Part shown: in pieces, positions 36,005-48,249 of the stretch
Numbering within the stretch: position 1 is the first letter of the stretch
Layout of the letters: every line of letters starts with the position of its first letter
Source of the DNA: Cynocephalus volans
Lineage: Eukaryota > Chordata > Mammalia > Dermoptera > Cynocephalidae
DNA length: 64,000 bases
Direction of reading: 5' to 3'
Assembly (NCBI RefSeq): GCF_027409185.1
Contig: NC_084472.1
Coordinates: 90,784,427 to 90,848,426 of the forward strand
Translations under genes and position numbers: made by a program
The notes under the pieces: model-generated
The model's input: the letters and a program-made list of their open reading frames with translations, nothing else
Told to the model about the DNA's origin: nothing
Databases searched by the model: none

Positions 36005-37210
36005 GATCTGGATTGCCTGATATTCCAGTTCTAGCAAATACGTCCAGGCTATACATTTGTATAACATAGTAAAGCAAGATACTATAAAATGTCTAAAATT
36101 TGGATCTGAAATGCATAGTGAAGAAATCACACAGCCCTTTTGATGCATTTACACTTTTCATACTATAAAGAAATTGAAATGTAGCACAAAGTAATTATAA
36201 ATATTTAACAGAAAAATGCTAGCATAACAAAAAAAAAATTCAGCAGCATATATCTGTGAAGTTTCGTCAAAGGCACTCATTAGATAAGCAGATCAAGTGA
36301 CTTTACAACCTGGAAAATGAAGATCACTACAAAGGAATATGATTCTGCGAATTTCATGAAAGTCATTGGTGGGCCACTATGCCTTATGGTGTGTCCCACA
36401 GTCATGAAACAATGGGTTTTCCCTTTAATCCCAGGGCACAGGTAGGCGCAGGATTAGTATCACCATCAGTAGCTAAGACATTTGGTGTCAAACACCTGTT
36501 ACAAACCACCCTCTTACTAAATTCCTCAAATGCAACAGCCAACAATTTATGGCAGAAAGGGCACTAATTTCAAGGCTTGCAAGGATGCTCCTAACATAAA
36601 ATCATAAGTTCTCTGGGGACCTTTGGAGCTTATTAAACAAAATGGTCATATATGCCAGTGCTCTCCACGTTTCACTCAAAAATCAGTGTTGATTTGGAGA
36701 GGAGTCCTGATTAACTACCAGGAGTTATTAAGATAAATGCTACAACAGCATTGATTGCTTGGAAGCTTAATCAATCTATTGATTCTATCAACTTATTGAT
36801 GCAGCAACTATTGCAATGAAAGGCTGGCCTTTTTGAGAAGTTTAAGAGCCTCATCAGCTCTCACCTAACAGAATAATGTTGAATAAATAAGGAATCCAAA
36901 CCAAATGTTTGGACAGGATTACCAACACATAAAAGGTATGCCATATTGCTCAGCAAAATTTTAAACCATGCCTTTGAAATTTTGACTGAGGTTAGGTCAA
37001 AAAGAAGCACATTTAATGGGCAACATCTTACAGCAAGAATGAAAAATGATGATGATTCAAATCCCAATTATTTCCTGACCATTGCACGATTTTGGTACAT
37101 CTTTGGGGAGTATATCTGATTTCATCTACAGGTCAACTTCTAGTGTTTCAGTGATTATACTTTTTTAGGAAATATATTTTTCTTTGCCACTTTCGATTTT
37201 CATTATTATT
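36005..37210. other. Unassigned intergenic sequence
   Basis: No gene or repeat. 36640-36860 includes palindromic TTAATCAATCTATTGATT-type motifs and may be unique non-coding DNA. Confidence 0.35.
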
Positions 37211-37214
37211 TCAT

Positions 37215-37660
37215 CATTTATTCATTAATTTATTCATTCAACAAACATTTATTGAGAATCATGTAAACATAAATAAAATATGGTTGGTGCTAAATGAGCT
37301 TAGAAGAAGAACATGTAATCCATGCTGGGTAGGTGTGTAAGTAGTTAGAGGAAGGAGCAGAGGCTTGTGTAATATGTGACACATACCCTGAAGCAGGTGT
37401 AAGGGGCACGAGTGAGGAAGTGGCAGGATAGAGGGGTTGGGGGACAATTTTCTAGGTGGAAGCAGCAGCATTCAGAAAGGCTCATGTGGTGAAAAAACAA
37501 GATATGTTTGGCAACTACAAGTACTTCAAAATGTATGGAATATAGAGCACGGACGCTGAAGCAATTAGAGGGCTTCTGCATTGAGAGAGGACCAAGAAAG
37601 ACTTGCAATTAATCCACAAAGGAAGATGGATTTTATTCTAGAGCAAATAGCTATCTCAAA
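37215..37660 (-). repeat. L2 LINE fragment
   Basis: 'attcattcaacaaacatttattgagaatc' opens a reverse-complement L2 3' region, followed by 'gaggaagtggcaggatag', 'ggtggaagcagcagcattcagaaaggc' and 'aagatggattttattctag'. Confidence 0.7.
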
Positions 37661-37661
37661 A

Positions 37662-38940
37662 AAGTTTAAGAACATTATTAACATGAGTAAATGTGTGTTT
37701 TAGAAAGTGAATGCTGGTACAAGGTTATTGCCATAATCAGAACCAAAAAAAAAAAAAAAAAAAAAATGAGTGTGAATTAACGCATTGGTGAGAATGGAAG
37801 AAAAAGAGACCCCTTGAAAAGAACAATAAACCCACAAATGTGTTTTGTAAGTTTAGTTATCAGAAAGGATCTGAAAATGCATGAGGCATAAACTTGAGGG
37901 GAAAGTTACTTATTCATGTGAATTCCAGAAAAATCAATGTATGACATTTCTAGAGCAGTTATGGTTAAAAATATTTTCAGTTATGGTTCAAATATTTTCC
38001 AAATTATGAAATGTCTTCTCTGTAACAGATCACATCTAGATACTTGACAGCGTTCTAATCAAAATGTAAGCAAAGGGAATACAAACCAAACCAAAAAACA
38101 AAACAGTCTTCCATCTCCTCATCCACCTTATTCTCCCCTAAACAATGAATTCATTCTGTTAAAAATATATCAGTGGAATAAATTCAACACTAAATGCACA
38201 TCTGAACCTGATTTTTTAACCAGAACATACTTTACAGCATATATATTTCAAATGTAAAGTGTCAAATAAGATAATAAAACCTTCAGTTAGCTTTTTATTT
38301 TATAAATGGATAAAACATGTTTAATTCAACTACATAAACTGCAAAATTACGGTCTGTGGGATTGTTCCCTGTCTCCAGATGTCATCTTTCATCAATGACT
38401 ATTTGTGCTTGGGTAGTAAAACCAGACACTTTTCCCTGGGCAGTAACCCAACAGACGGGTCCCTGGCACATACCTTGGCACTGCTGCTTCCCCAATTTCC
38501 ACTCCACCCTCCAAGAGTCACATACCCAGGGAAGGATGGGGTCCAGGAGGAAGGAGGATTTTTGCCTCCAAAGATCATGGCCTTGGCATTTATAGCTTTT
38601 CCCATTTCCATTTTCTTGAATTCCTTTCCCATTTTCTATCTTTTTGTTTAGAAAAAATGCAACCCATGCATGTGGTTAGTCTGCAACATCCACAGTAATG
38701 GGAATCCTAGAGCATCCTCACTATAGATAGGAACATCTCACGATCCTCAATTAGCTTATCATGGAATGAAAGATTTGGTTTCTTCTAGTATCTTAATTTC
38801 CTCTGCTTTTAATTTCTCGGTTTTCTTTTAGTTTCAACTTTGGAAATGATGTCACATTTTTTCTTCTAAAGTAATTCGCCTTTTTCCCAGCTCACACCAC
38901 TCCCACTGTATACTTGAAGAGGCAGAACTTCAGAGTAATA
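37662..38940. other. Unassigned sequence with poly(A) tract
   Basis: A pure A run of about 22 lies at 37745-37766. 38340-38660 is C-rich with overlapping 79-90-codon open frames of no recognisable product. No repeat is assigned. Confidence 0.35.
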
Positions 38941-38944
38941 AAGG

Positions 38945-39182
38945 GTAAGAGCATTAGAGTTTGGCAGACTTGAGTCCAAAATCAGTCTTGCAATTTCCAT
39001 GTCTATGGTCTTAGACAAGTCTGGCTACACATCCATTGTCTCATCTACATAGTGGGGATTACAAAACCCCTCTTCTCTTGAGTTTTTTAAAGCAAATCTA
39101 AGTGAGTAAATTCATGTAATGGTCTTAGCGTAGGGTGTAGCACTTAGGAAGTGCTAATCAAATACATTATTATTGATTCCTG
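38945..39182 (+). repeat. MIR SINE
   Basis: 'gagcattagagtttggcagacttgagtccaaaatc', 'cattgtctcatctacatagtggggattac', 'gtgagtaaattcatgtaatggtcttagcg' and 'gcacttaggaagtgctaatc' follow MIR on the plus strand. Confidence 0.75.
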
Positions 39183-39514
39183 AAGTGATTGTTTTCTTTC
39201 TATCTAGGGATCTTTTTAAAATCTAGGCTACTCTGGCTAGTTTCTTTGGGAATTTCCTGCTGTAGCTTCTTTTCTGTTCTTATTATTATCAGACCATCTT
39301 ACTAACTTGAACTTCTCCACTCTCCACCAGAGCATTCTGGTTTGAGTTTGTTGTGCTTTACTTTTGCTTATTTGTTTACATAGCATCTTTTCTAAAATTC
39401 CTTGGCTTCATTATAATTCTCTCCCTAAAATATTGGCCATCCCAGGGAAGCGCATTCCCTAATATATATTAGTCTTCCCTATTTTCTTCTAGCCATCTGT
39501 CTTTCTATTTACTC

Positions 39515-39720
39515 ATTCATTTATTTAGTCATTCAAGCTACATAAACCACTTTTTTCTACATTCCAGTAGTTCATAACTGTAGTGGGGAAGACAGACAAT
39601 AGATTGTGATGAGTAAAATAATGCATTTCAATATTAAACTAGACAACATGTGTGAAATGCTCTATGTTTCTGCACAGGCTGAGGGTTTGGAGGCAATTTT
39701 TGTAAGTTAAGTCACAGAGA
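39515..39720 (-). repeat. L2 3' fragment
   Basis: 'cattcatttatttagtcattcaagctac' and 'agtggggaagacagacaatagattgtgatgag' follow the reverse complement of the L2 3' end. Confidence 0.5.
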
Positions 39721-39721
39721 T

Positions 39722-42325
39722 TTTTTATTCCATTCAAATATTTACCTAGTGCTCATGTGTGCCCAATAGTGTGGCCCGGGAGTGATAAATGCCTCTTCCA
39801 GGACCCCAGCCATGATTTTTTTAAATGCATATTTGGAGACTTAAGAAATACAAGACCATGCTGGGAACAATATTTTTAATTTTTAATGTACATTTTGACT
39901 TGTTGAGAGTCTGCTTTTTATTAACGTTGCCTGTTTTTCCTCTAAGAACAGGCTGAGTGTGCTTTAGAGGGACACTTCAGAAATTGCACAATGACCCGTA
40001 CTAATGGTGGATATCTGTTCTTATGGTGTTGGGGGAAGGGAGCTTGAACATCCCTGTGAACAGAATATGAATGCAATAGAGTCCCCAGATGGTTCAAGAC
40101 AAAGCTGAATGTCCACTGAATGAACCCACATAAATGTTTCCCTTGTGTCTGCTGGAAGGGAAAATACCAGTGATAGAGTTTACAGTGGGCAGGGAAGGAC
40201 GGAATCTTAGACTGATTGATTCACAGGTCATAAACTCAGATGCTATCTTCAGATGATCCCTCAGTGACATCATACTAAACAAAACAAGACAAACTTTTTG
40301 GTAGCATTACAGCAGAATAGCTCCATTGTTTTCCATTAACTGCCTTAAAGGGATTTTATAATCACACAGTCCTAGTTGTTAATACCATTACATCACTGCT
40401 TCAGGTGTAAAGAAAACATACACTTGGCTTCCCTTCTCAGTCCATACAAGGATTTTGAAAAGATGTGAGAAGAGTTTAAAAAATTGTGAGGGATGGAACA
40501 AGACTGCTGATACAATGCCTGAAGAAAGGCTTTATACGTTCTTCGACGATTAGAGTGAGGTTGATCACCCTGCCTCATTCTAGAAGTCTTTCATCTGACC
40601 CCAGATACCCAGGTCACTGCCCTATAGTCTCTCTGGCCTTCACCCCACTTAGAAGCCAACCCCCACTTCCCGGCAGGGAGCAAATACTTCTGCTGTCCCT
40701 TTGCACCTGTTCTCACCAGACCTCCCTGACATTATTGCACATTCTGGATCTGGCTCCCGTACTAATGAGAGTGATCCATTACTACATCCGTATGGATTTA
40801 TCAGATCTGCTTGGGCATAAACAATAATTCCCTGGTATCAGCAGTACCATAGGATTCCAGGATACAGTGACCTGAGGTGGCTGAAAGATGTTGAACAAAG
40901 GTATATTTTTCCTAATTCACAGAATTTATTGTGAAGTCAAATTGAAGCTATTAATTTGGCCACTTTATCCATCATGTAACTTAGGTAGCTTGGTAGTTCA
41001 ATGTGTGCATTGAAGGACCTCCTGGGAAATTAATTGTGTTAAAAGGTTGAACCAATGCTTATGCTATATTTTCTGTGTGACAGAAAAAGAAGGCAGAATA
41101 TCAAAAATAGTAGAAGACAGAAAGTTAAAATAACTTTTTATAGTGTTCCTTCACCCAAAGGTTTTGCATTTCATTGGGATTAAAGGTAGCATTGAGGCAC
41201 TAGCCAGCGGGTGGGGATGACCTTGGGAATATTAGGATCCTCCCATTAACCACACTGCCTGGGCAGCACCCGAAGTATATGGTCCTCAAGTGGCATGCAA
41301 CCTTCCTAGATCTAATCACTCCTATACAGGTAGAAGCAAAGGATTAATTTCAAGTTGGAGAAAATCTAGGAGATACAATTGAGTTGCCCTGAATAGGGAG
41401 AGTTTGGAGGGCTGCACAAATTCGAGCTCATTCTTGCTCAGGGGCTGCGTTGCTCTTCTTTGCTGAGATCAAAGTTTAGCATGCATATAGTTAGAGTTAA
41501 TTTTCAACAAAATCACTTTGCATATTCTCTCCTCACATGTACCCTGGCAAAAATTTCTATTCCACAAAAGTTAAAATTTTTCTCTGTCTCTTAGATTTCA
41601 TTTCCTTTTCCTCTTGTTTATGCCCCATCATGCCAGAAAATAAGTTCTTCCTACAAACAGCACAAAAGTTACCCCTTATAGCAAACATCCTCATAGATGA
41701 CCAAAAAACCAAAATTTGAGTGCATCATATTTCTCACCAAGACTTCCGCCTACCCCGGCTTACAACTTTATTTTGGACCCACAGCCCAACTGTATGCTTC
41801 TAGTTAACCTGGTCTCCCTGTAGGCATTTGTGAAGTTGTCTTGGTATTGTAGGATATGTTTCCCAGACTCCAAACTCTCCAGTTAGCTCTTCCCCCCTTA
41901 ATAGCATCCTTTTTGCCTGGTATTCTCATCCCTCCTTCTAAAAAATCTCTCTTCTTCTCAGCATCCTCTTGGCAGCCTCTGCTCTCAGATCCCGCCAGAA
42001 CACCAAGGTCTAATAACATCTTAGAGTGCTCTTCCCAAGGCTATTTGCATTTAAATAGGATTCAAAGCATTAAACTAAAGGTAATGCTCTCAGAAGGTGG
42101 AAGTGTAGATATTATTTGAAAGGTGAAAGAATGGGACGGTGAGGACAGAACCGAAGATTCTAATAAGGGCCTTTCCGCTGCATCCACAGTGGTCAATCCC
42201 TTCTTCTGAGGACTTACCACGTCCATACAATCAGCCTCAATGAGGTGAGAATCTATTTTGTTATCATATCTTTATAATTCTCCCTTCTTAAATTTTCAGG
42301 AACTACTCATAATTATGTGGATTTC
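39722..42325. other. Unassigned intergenic sequence
   Basis: About 2.6 kb without a gene. A 113-codon open frame at 40486-40827 and frames at 41856-42119 have no domain I know. The composition alternates AT-rich and C-rich patches; decayed LTR or LINE sequence is possible. Confidence 0.35.
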
Positions 42326-42329
42326 TTAT

Positions 42330-42415
42330 GACTCTCAAATCAGACGTAGGGCTAATCTACCCAGTTTACACAGGGAGCAGGTGGTGCTGGGATGTAAGCC
42401 AGGCCTGTCTGGTGT
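42330..42415 (-). repeat. MIR SINE fragment
   Basis: 'cccagtttacacagggagcagg' and 'gctgggatgtaagccaggcctgtctgg' follow the reverse complement of MIR. Confidence 0.5.
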
Positions 42416-42419
42416 CAAC

Positions 42420-42930
42420 GGCCAGTCTTGGTCTGTCATTTTATCCCTATACTGCCCCTAAAAGAGATGCCCCTTTTTTTGCTTTCATCCGTTCCTTAAG
42501 TTAACCTGTCACTTGCTGCCCTGAAATACTTTATTGAAATAAAGTATTGAAATACTTTACCCTTATTTTCTGAGATTACATTCTGCCTGCTCTTTTTATT
42601 CTTCCTTTTGTAGCAATAGATTTTACATCATCTCAGGTATGAGGACATTTTTTCCAGTTCAAGTACAAAATACTGTCCTTCTGAACTCTCTCCTGCAGAA
42701 TAACACTAGCTCTTACATTCCCATTACCATTCATCAAAGTTGCTAATGGGCTCCCTATAACCATCTAATTAATTGGCTGATTTACCTTCAATGTCTTTTC
42801 AAAAGCACAGATATAAATAAGGCGATAATTTCATTTACATGAAAAAATATTCTTATTTTTATTTTATAGCTGATTTTTAAATCTTAAAAGTTAGAATTTT
42901 AATTTTCATATTATCGCTTTTGTTTAGTTT
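42420..42930. other. Unassigned intergenic sequence
   Basis: No gene or repeat; a local duplication of 'gaaatactttattgaaataaagtattgaaatacttt' lies near 42522-42558 and can fold into a hairpin. Confidence 0.4.
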
Positions 42931-42934
42931 TTGT

Positions 42935-43130
42935 TTTATTGTTTTCTCACCATATATGTTTATGGGGTACAATTTGTTGTTTCAATCCATGCATAGATTG
43001 AATAATGATCGAATCACAGTAGTTAGCATATCTATCACTACAACATTATATTATTTATTATAATAAATTATATTTACTTGCTTATGATAGTTTATAAATA
43101 AAATCATGCACGCTATAAATATTCAGAGTA
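42935..43130 (-). mobile_element. L1 3' UTR tail
   Basis: The plus strand reads 'atatgtttatggggtacaatttgttgtttcaatccatgcat' then 'aatgatcgaatcacagtagttagcatatctatcac', the reverse complement of an L1 3' end. The same 3'-UTR type recurs at 47.85, 62.72 and 63.24 kb, always on the minus strand. Confidence 0.75.
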
Positions 43131-43134
43131 ACTG

Positions 43135-45532
43135 AAAAATCACAAACTGTATCACAATAGCTTAATTGATGGTGTTTGTTACAAGGCAAAGTGTATTTAG
43201 CTCCACAGACCAGAAATAATAAATAAATGAATAAAAAAAGAGAAGAAAAGATACTACTGGCCTGGCAATTTAGAAACTGTAACCTATGTGTTAATATTGT
43301 CCTTCTTTTAAAAAATAACTATACAAAGAATCTGCATTACTTATGGGAGCTTTCAGAGATGTACTATAAAAATACTAGCTCTGATAATTTGCAGTAAAAA
43401 TTAAAATTTCTATATGCCATGCTTTTTAGAGATAACTAGAAAATGAAGCAGACCGCTTCTTGCATTCATTTCTGCTCCCTGCGAAAACAATTTCTTTCCT
43501 CTCACTATCCATAAGCCACTGATGTGTGATTTCAAACGTCCCACGGAGGACAATGAACAATTTACCAGTGAAGCCCTTTCCACAGGACTAACAATTTAAT
43601 GTCTTAGGCATAAATTACCTCTTGCCTAACGTATAGAAGAAATAATTGTGTTAGCTTAAATGTATGCTAAGGATGGAAGTTTCTGTTTTATCCATTTCTT
43701 CTAACAGATAATTGATGGAGACAAGAGACAAAAGAAAAGACTCACTCTCAAACATAAATGCTCCACAAAGCAATCTCATGCCTCACCTAATGCAATATGT
43801 TTCTCATGGGTCTTTTGTTACTCTGTAACATATTAAATTATCCTTCCAATTACCTTGGCAACTAAAACAAGAGCTCCTAATATGCTGATGACTTTTGGAT
43901 GATTACACCAGCTGTCAGTAATACATGATAATTAAGCCATCAAGCACTATAAAAATATGCAAAGCGTTCATTTTTTATAAAACTTGTGTCTTAAGCAGAG
44001 ATTAATCCTCATACTGACCAAATTCTCTTTCTCTACCTTTGATCAGCAATTGGCCCTTTTTCTCTCGGAGGCTGGCAGATAAACCGCAGCAACCTTTAAG
44101 ATATGTAAACCTCCCTCCCCAACCCTCCCATCCCCGTTTTCCCTCTTGGGTCTCCTTAGTTATAAATGTAACAGAATGTGATGATTTAAAGCTGCACTTT
44201 TAACTGGCTTACCCTCAGAACAATAGCAACCTTAACAAAGAGTCCGTCCTAATAAAAGGTCTGTGCACAGTCAGCTTAAGCAATGCAAAGTGTTCCTTTA
44301 TTCTGCTTAGTATCGTCTCCCCCAGAGGTTAACCATTTTAAAGCTGGCATTTAGAATAACAGGAACAAAGCATTACTAGAAAGCAGAGAGATCTTCCTCC
44401 AGCACCAGCATCTCTGCTTCCCCTAACTCTTAAGAAATATAGGAACTGAATGAAAAAGAACCAATACCTTTGCATGAGAACATTCCAGCACAGGAATAGC
44501 GAGTTGTCGGCTGCTGTGCAGAATGAGTTGCTTGGGCATGTATCCCTCTCTTCTTAGCTACGGGGTCGGCTTGGTAGCTGCAGCCAACCTAGGGAACATT
44601 TACGACATGTATGTGCTGTTCATCCGCAATAAGAGGAGACTAGCCAGCTCAGCCTGGTGCTGCTTGCCTGAAGGCACAGAGCTCTAGACCCTCTCCATCT
44701 GATTGGCTGCCTCCTGGTCTCACAGTACTCCTCTGCCTTAACCTTCGCCTGTGTTCAATATATTTCCCCCTAGGGATATAGTCAGAGAATTGCCCGTTAG
44801 GGAATCAGTGGCAGGTTAAATTGAGCTGGTTTTAAAAATCAGTGACGTGATTTTCTATGAAAACGTCTAATGTTTAATTTCCCAAAGTTGTTCTAGGTAA
44901 TCGACTCAGGAGAAACCTAATAAAATAGGTATAATTTAACAGTAGCAGTTTTATGCTACCTTGAGTTGAATGCACGCATGGCACTACAGAAGTGAGTGAT
45001 CAGGTGGCTTTTTGCAGCGCAGTATGTCTGTATAATCAACCTTAAATCAAAACAGATGAGGATGACAGAGTATATTGAGTTATTAAAAACGCCAGGAGAT
45101 GCAGTTGAACAAGGCTACTGAAGCCATCTCGAGAAAGTGCTATAAATCATTTATATAAAATGCTCTTATAGTATTTATGGTTGATTTTATATAGTTTTGA
45201 TAATGAAAGCATTAAGATCAATGACAAACAGTAAAGCCTTTATTAACATCTCTAGAAGCAAAGTAACAGAAAGAAAAATTAAATCTTTTACTCTATGAAA
45301 CTAGTCAAAATCAGAAAAGAACAATAAAGTGCACATTTATCATCTCCTAACTATATGTGGGATTCGATTTCATTAAGGATTTAGAGCAGAGTATTGAAAA
45401 ACACCCATTGGTATATTACTTTTTTTTCAAAATGAGAGGATTCAAATTAAAAATGAAATGATCACATATATTTAAGCTTTTCTCTCTCACAAAACTCCCC
45501 TACAATGATGATAAAGTTTTTGTTTAAAAAAA
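43135..45532. other. Repeat-poor block, candidate conserved regulatory region
   Basis: About 2.4 kb has no repeat I recognise. 43450-44650 looks like unique DNA. It contains an E-box CAGCTG next to TGTCA (43911-43919), ATAATTA homeobox-type sites (e.g. near 43930), CCTTTGATC TCF/LEF-like (44037-44045) and AACCGCAGC RUNX-like (44083-44091). Motifs this short occur by chance, so enhancer function is inference. No exon is convincing; a 54-codon frame at 44523-44687 is listed separately. Confidence 0.3.
44523..44687 (+). other. Small ORF, 54 codons, unknown
   Basis: An ATG with A at -3 opens a 54-residue frame. Its first ~35 residues include a hydrophobic stretch (LLSYGVGLVAAANLG), followed by a basic RNKRRL. 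It sits inside the repeat-poor block and is not a repeat shadow. I do not recognise the peptide. Frames of this length are common by chance, so coding status is unproven. Confidence 0.12.
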
Positions 45533-45960
45533 TGTTGTAAAGCTACTTGACCATGCCAATTGTCAGCTCTTTTACCTGCCGGTAATCCTACACCGACTGG
45601 GCCAATTGTCGAGCTAAGGCTGGGTCTGGAGCTCCTAGACCCCTCAAGACCATTCACAGACTGGGTCACAAACCCTTCACATTCCAGGCTGGGTCCCCAG
45701 ACCCTTCACATTCCAGGCTGGGTCACCAGACCGCTTCACGCAGGCCTATGAGCTAGGTAACCAGCCAAAAGGTCCTTGAAAGCCGTAGGTTGGAAAAAGC
45801 ATGGCTGTGCTGATGGTGGCCGCCCCAGGCAGTAAACAGCCAAAGTGGCAGCCCATGAAGGCGCACTTACTCCACCCCCCCACACACAATGTTTACTGAA
45901 CCACCCCCAACCAGCCCTGAGGTGAGGGGAGCCTGATTAAATTATTCTGTTTTCCCAACA
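45533..45960. mobile_element. LTR-like element, family not recognised
   Basis: A 428-bp GC-rich island is bounded by inverted TGTTG and CAACA, as retroviral LTRs are. It contains three tandem 28-29-bp units (45661-45744) like a U3 enhancer repeat. A second short direct repeat 'ccaattgtc(a/g)agct' occurs at about 45558 and 45602. No poly(A) signal is clear in either direction, and flanks show only a weak A-rich similarity, not a clean duplication. Orientation is undecided. Confidence 0.5.
45661..45744. repeat. 28-29-bp direct repeat, three copies
   Basis: Units start at 45661, 45689 and 45718, each beginning CTGGGTC and containing CTTCAC. The first two share CCCTTCACATTCCAGG exactly. Confidence 0.92.
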
Positions 45961-46560
45961 AATGTAAACCTACAAGAATAAAGAAATGCGAAAATAGCAA
46001 CCAAATTTAGAAAACTAGAAAGAAGGTGGATAGGTGGTAAGTGAAGGCAGAGAGCTGAACCCTAAACTAGCAATGAGGAGAGTCAAGAAGCAGCAACATT
46101 TACAACCCACCAACCCTAATAAGCTCTGCAACTGGTGGCATAATGGACCTCTGCAAGTGGAGATGAAGGTGGGACCAAAGCAGCAGGTAGTCTGACTGCC
46201 CATCCTTAACCCTAGCAGAACACTTGAAGGTTTATTCTCTGGAGAGACTAAAACAGAGGTCTCTGAACTGGCATGGTTGAGAATAAAGGAACCAAACTGA
46301 AAATATGGGCATTAAAGGGAAATGGATATGAGGATCCTGGGTCTTCTTTTCCCACTCAGCTCCTAGGAGGCAGGTAGTAAGACGTATACTCTAGAAAGGA
46401 GATTTGAAAAGTGTTTTATGGAGAATCTGACCATCCCCAAAGATAAGACTCCACAGCATTAACATAGGTTATTCTCTAAGAAATGACCCAGTCAGATCAC
46501 TCAGCAGTTAAAGCCACATTAATAACCTCTACGTGTGAATATTTAGTCCCCACTCTTACA
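45961..46560 (+). repeat. Possible old L1 3' UTR fragment
   Basis: 'gaaggtttattctctggagagactaaaacag', 'ctctgaactggcatggttgagaataaagg' and 'aagaaatgacccagtcagatcac' resemble older L1 3' UTRs on the plus strand. The assignment is from memory and weak. Confidence 0.35.
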
Positions 46561-46562
46561 GA

Positions 46563-47848
46563 TGAGGGGACTTCAAAAATTTCATGGAAAAATGGAATAA
46601 AAATACTAAAAATAAAAAACATAAACTTTATTTCTCAACAGAAGCTCCACCAAGTTCAAGATACTTTTGTAGGCGATGATACCAGCTATTTAGTTTATCC
46701 CTAAAGAACTGAGGGTCCTGGGAATTTAACAATGTCGGTTCAGTCTTTTTTACATTATTAACTGAAAAAAAAAAGGGGGGTGCCCTTTAAAGATTTTTTT
46801 CGGATTAGGAAACAAAAAGAAGGTAGAAGGAACAAATCATGACTGTAAGGCGGATGCCTAATGATTTCCCATTGAAACTCTCCCAAAATTGCCCTTGTTT
46901 CATGAGAAGCGTGATCAGGGGCATTCATGGTGGAGAAGGACTCTCTTGTAAAGATTTCCAAGGCATTTTTCTACTAAAGCTTCAGGTAACTTTCGCCAAA
47001 CACTCATAATTAGCAGATGTTATTGTTCTTTGGCTCTCCAGAAAGTCCACAAGAAAAATGCCTGGAGCATCCCAAAACATTGTTGCCATGACCTTTGTTC
47101 TTGACCAGTCTGCTTTTGCTTTGACAGGCCCACTTCCACCTCTTGGTAGCCATGGCTTTCTGTCTTATCATACTGGTAAAACCATGTTTCATCTCCTATT
47201 AACAATTCTTCAGAGAAATGCCCGAGTTTCTTGATCCCACTGGTTTAAAATTTCCGTTGAAAGCTCAGCTCTTGCCTGCAACTGATCTAGGTGTCACAGT
47301 TTTGGCACCCATTGAGCAGTAGGCTTGCTCAGCTTTAATTATTCAGTCAGAATTGTGTAAGCTGAATCAGTTAAGGTGTCCATGGTGTTGGCTAATGGTG
47401 TTCTGCACTTAGTGGTCGGTCCTCTTTAATGAGGGCCCAAACAAGATTAATTTTTTTTTTTTCTTGCAAATTGACATAGGCAGTCTGCTGCTGCAGGCTT
47501 CATCTTCAGCATTGTCTGATCCCTTCTTAATAGGAGTTATCCATTTTTAAACTGCTGGTTTCTTTGGAGCATTGTTCTCATAAACTTTTTGTGAAGTATC
47601 AATGATTTCACCATTCTTCCACCCAAGTTTCACCATAACTTTGATGTTTGTTCTTGCTTTAATTTCAGCAGAATTCATGTTGCTCTGATAGGGGCTCTTT
47701 TCAAACTGATGTCTCATCCTTCTCAGTGCCTGAAACTATATCCTGTTCAAGCATGTTATAACATGTTAGTACAAGTTTGTTTGGGTGTAAAAAAATTTTG
47801 CAATCCATTATAGTTTCTTCATAATACACAACCTCCATGAACTTAAGG
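46563..47848 (-). pseudogene. Dead mariner transposon (irritans/Hsmar2-like), transposase relic
   Basis: The 3' end (left, 46563) begins TGAGGGGACTTCAAAAA, matching the MITE ends. On the minus strand the transposase is in pieces. 47020-47205 carries the GDETWFYQYD motif with the first catalytic Asp. 46758-46961 carries NAP-H, then IIRHPPYSHDL with the last catalytic Asp. The second catalytic Asp before NAP is lost through a small deletion. Frameshifts and stops break it elsewhere. The 5' end (right) stops at AAGTTCATGGAGG because an L1 tail adjoins it. Mariner transposases are DD34D enzymes; this one cannot be active. Confidence 0.9.
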
Positions 47849-48045
47849 TTTTTTTTCTTTAATTATAAATATTTGTGGGGTACAGTGTGTTGTTTCAATA
47901 CATGCATATATTGTCCAATGATTCCCTTAGGGTAGAAAGCACATTCATCACCTAAGTATTTATCTTTTCTTTGTGGTGATTATAGTTAAGATCCTCTTTT
48001 CTAGCTATTTAGAAATATACAATATAGTAATACTAGCTTTAGTAA
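47849..48045 (-). mobile_element. L1 3' UTR tail inserted at the mariner 5' end
   Basis: A T-run at 47849-47857 is the poly(A) tail read on the plus strand. It is followed by 'aaatatttgtggggtacagtgtgttgtttcaatacatgcat' and 'cacctaagtatttatcttttctttgtg', an L1 3' UTR on the minus strand. Confidence 0.78.
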
Positions 48046-48249
48046 GCCCAGAAGACCCTGTGTATAAGAACACGAGGTAAATATCTAATATCAAAGTAGA
48101 GAACAAAACGATTTTAAAAGAAACAGACTTTAAAAGAAACAGATTTTAAAATAACAGACAGATAAGCAAATATGGAAAAAATAAATTAGAAGAAACAATG
48201 GGTGTTCAGGAAGAAGAGCAGTTTAAATACTATCATTAATGCCCTTGTC

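Noticed and set aside
40486..40827. 113-codon plus-strand open frame
   Set aside because: No recognisable family; composition is like C-rich non-coding DNA.
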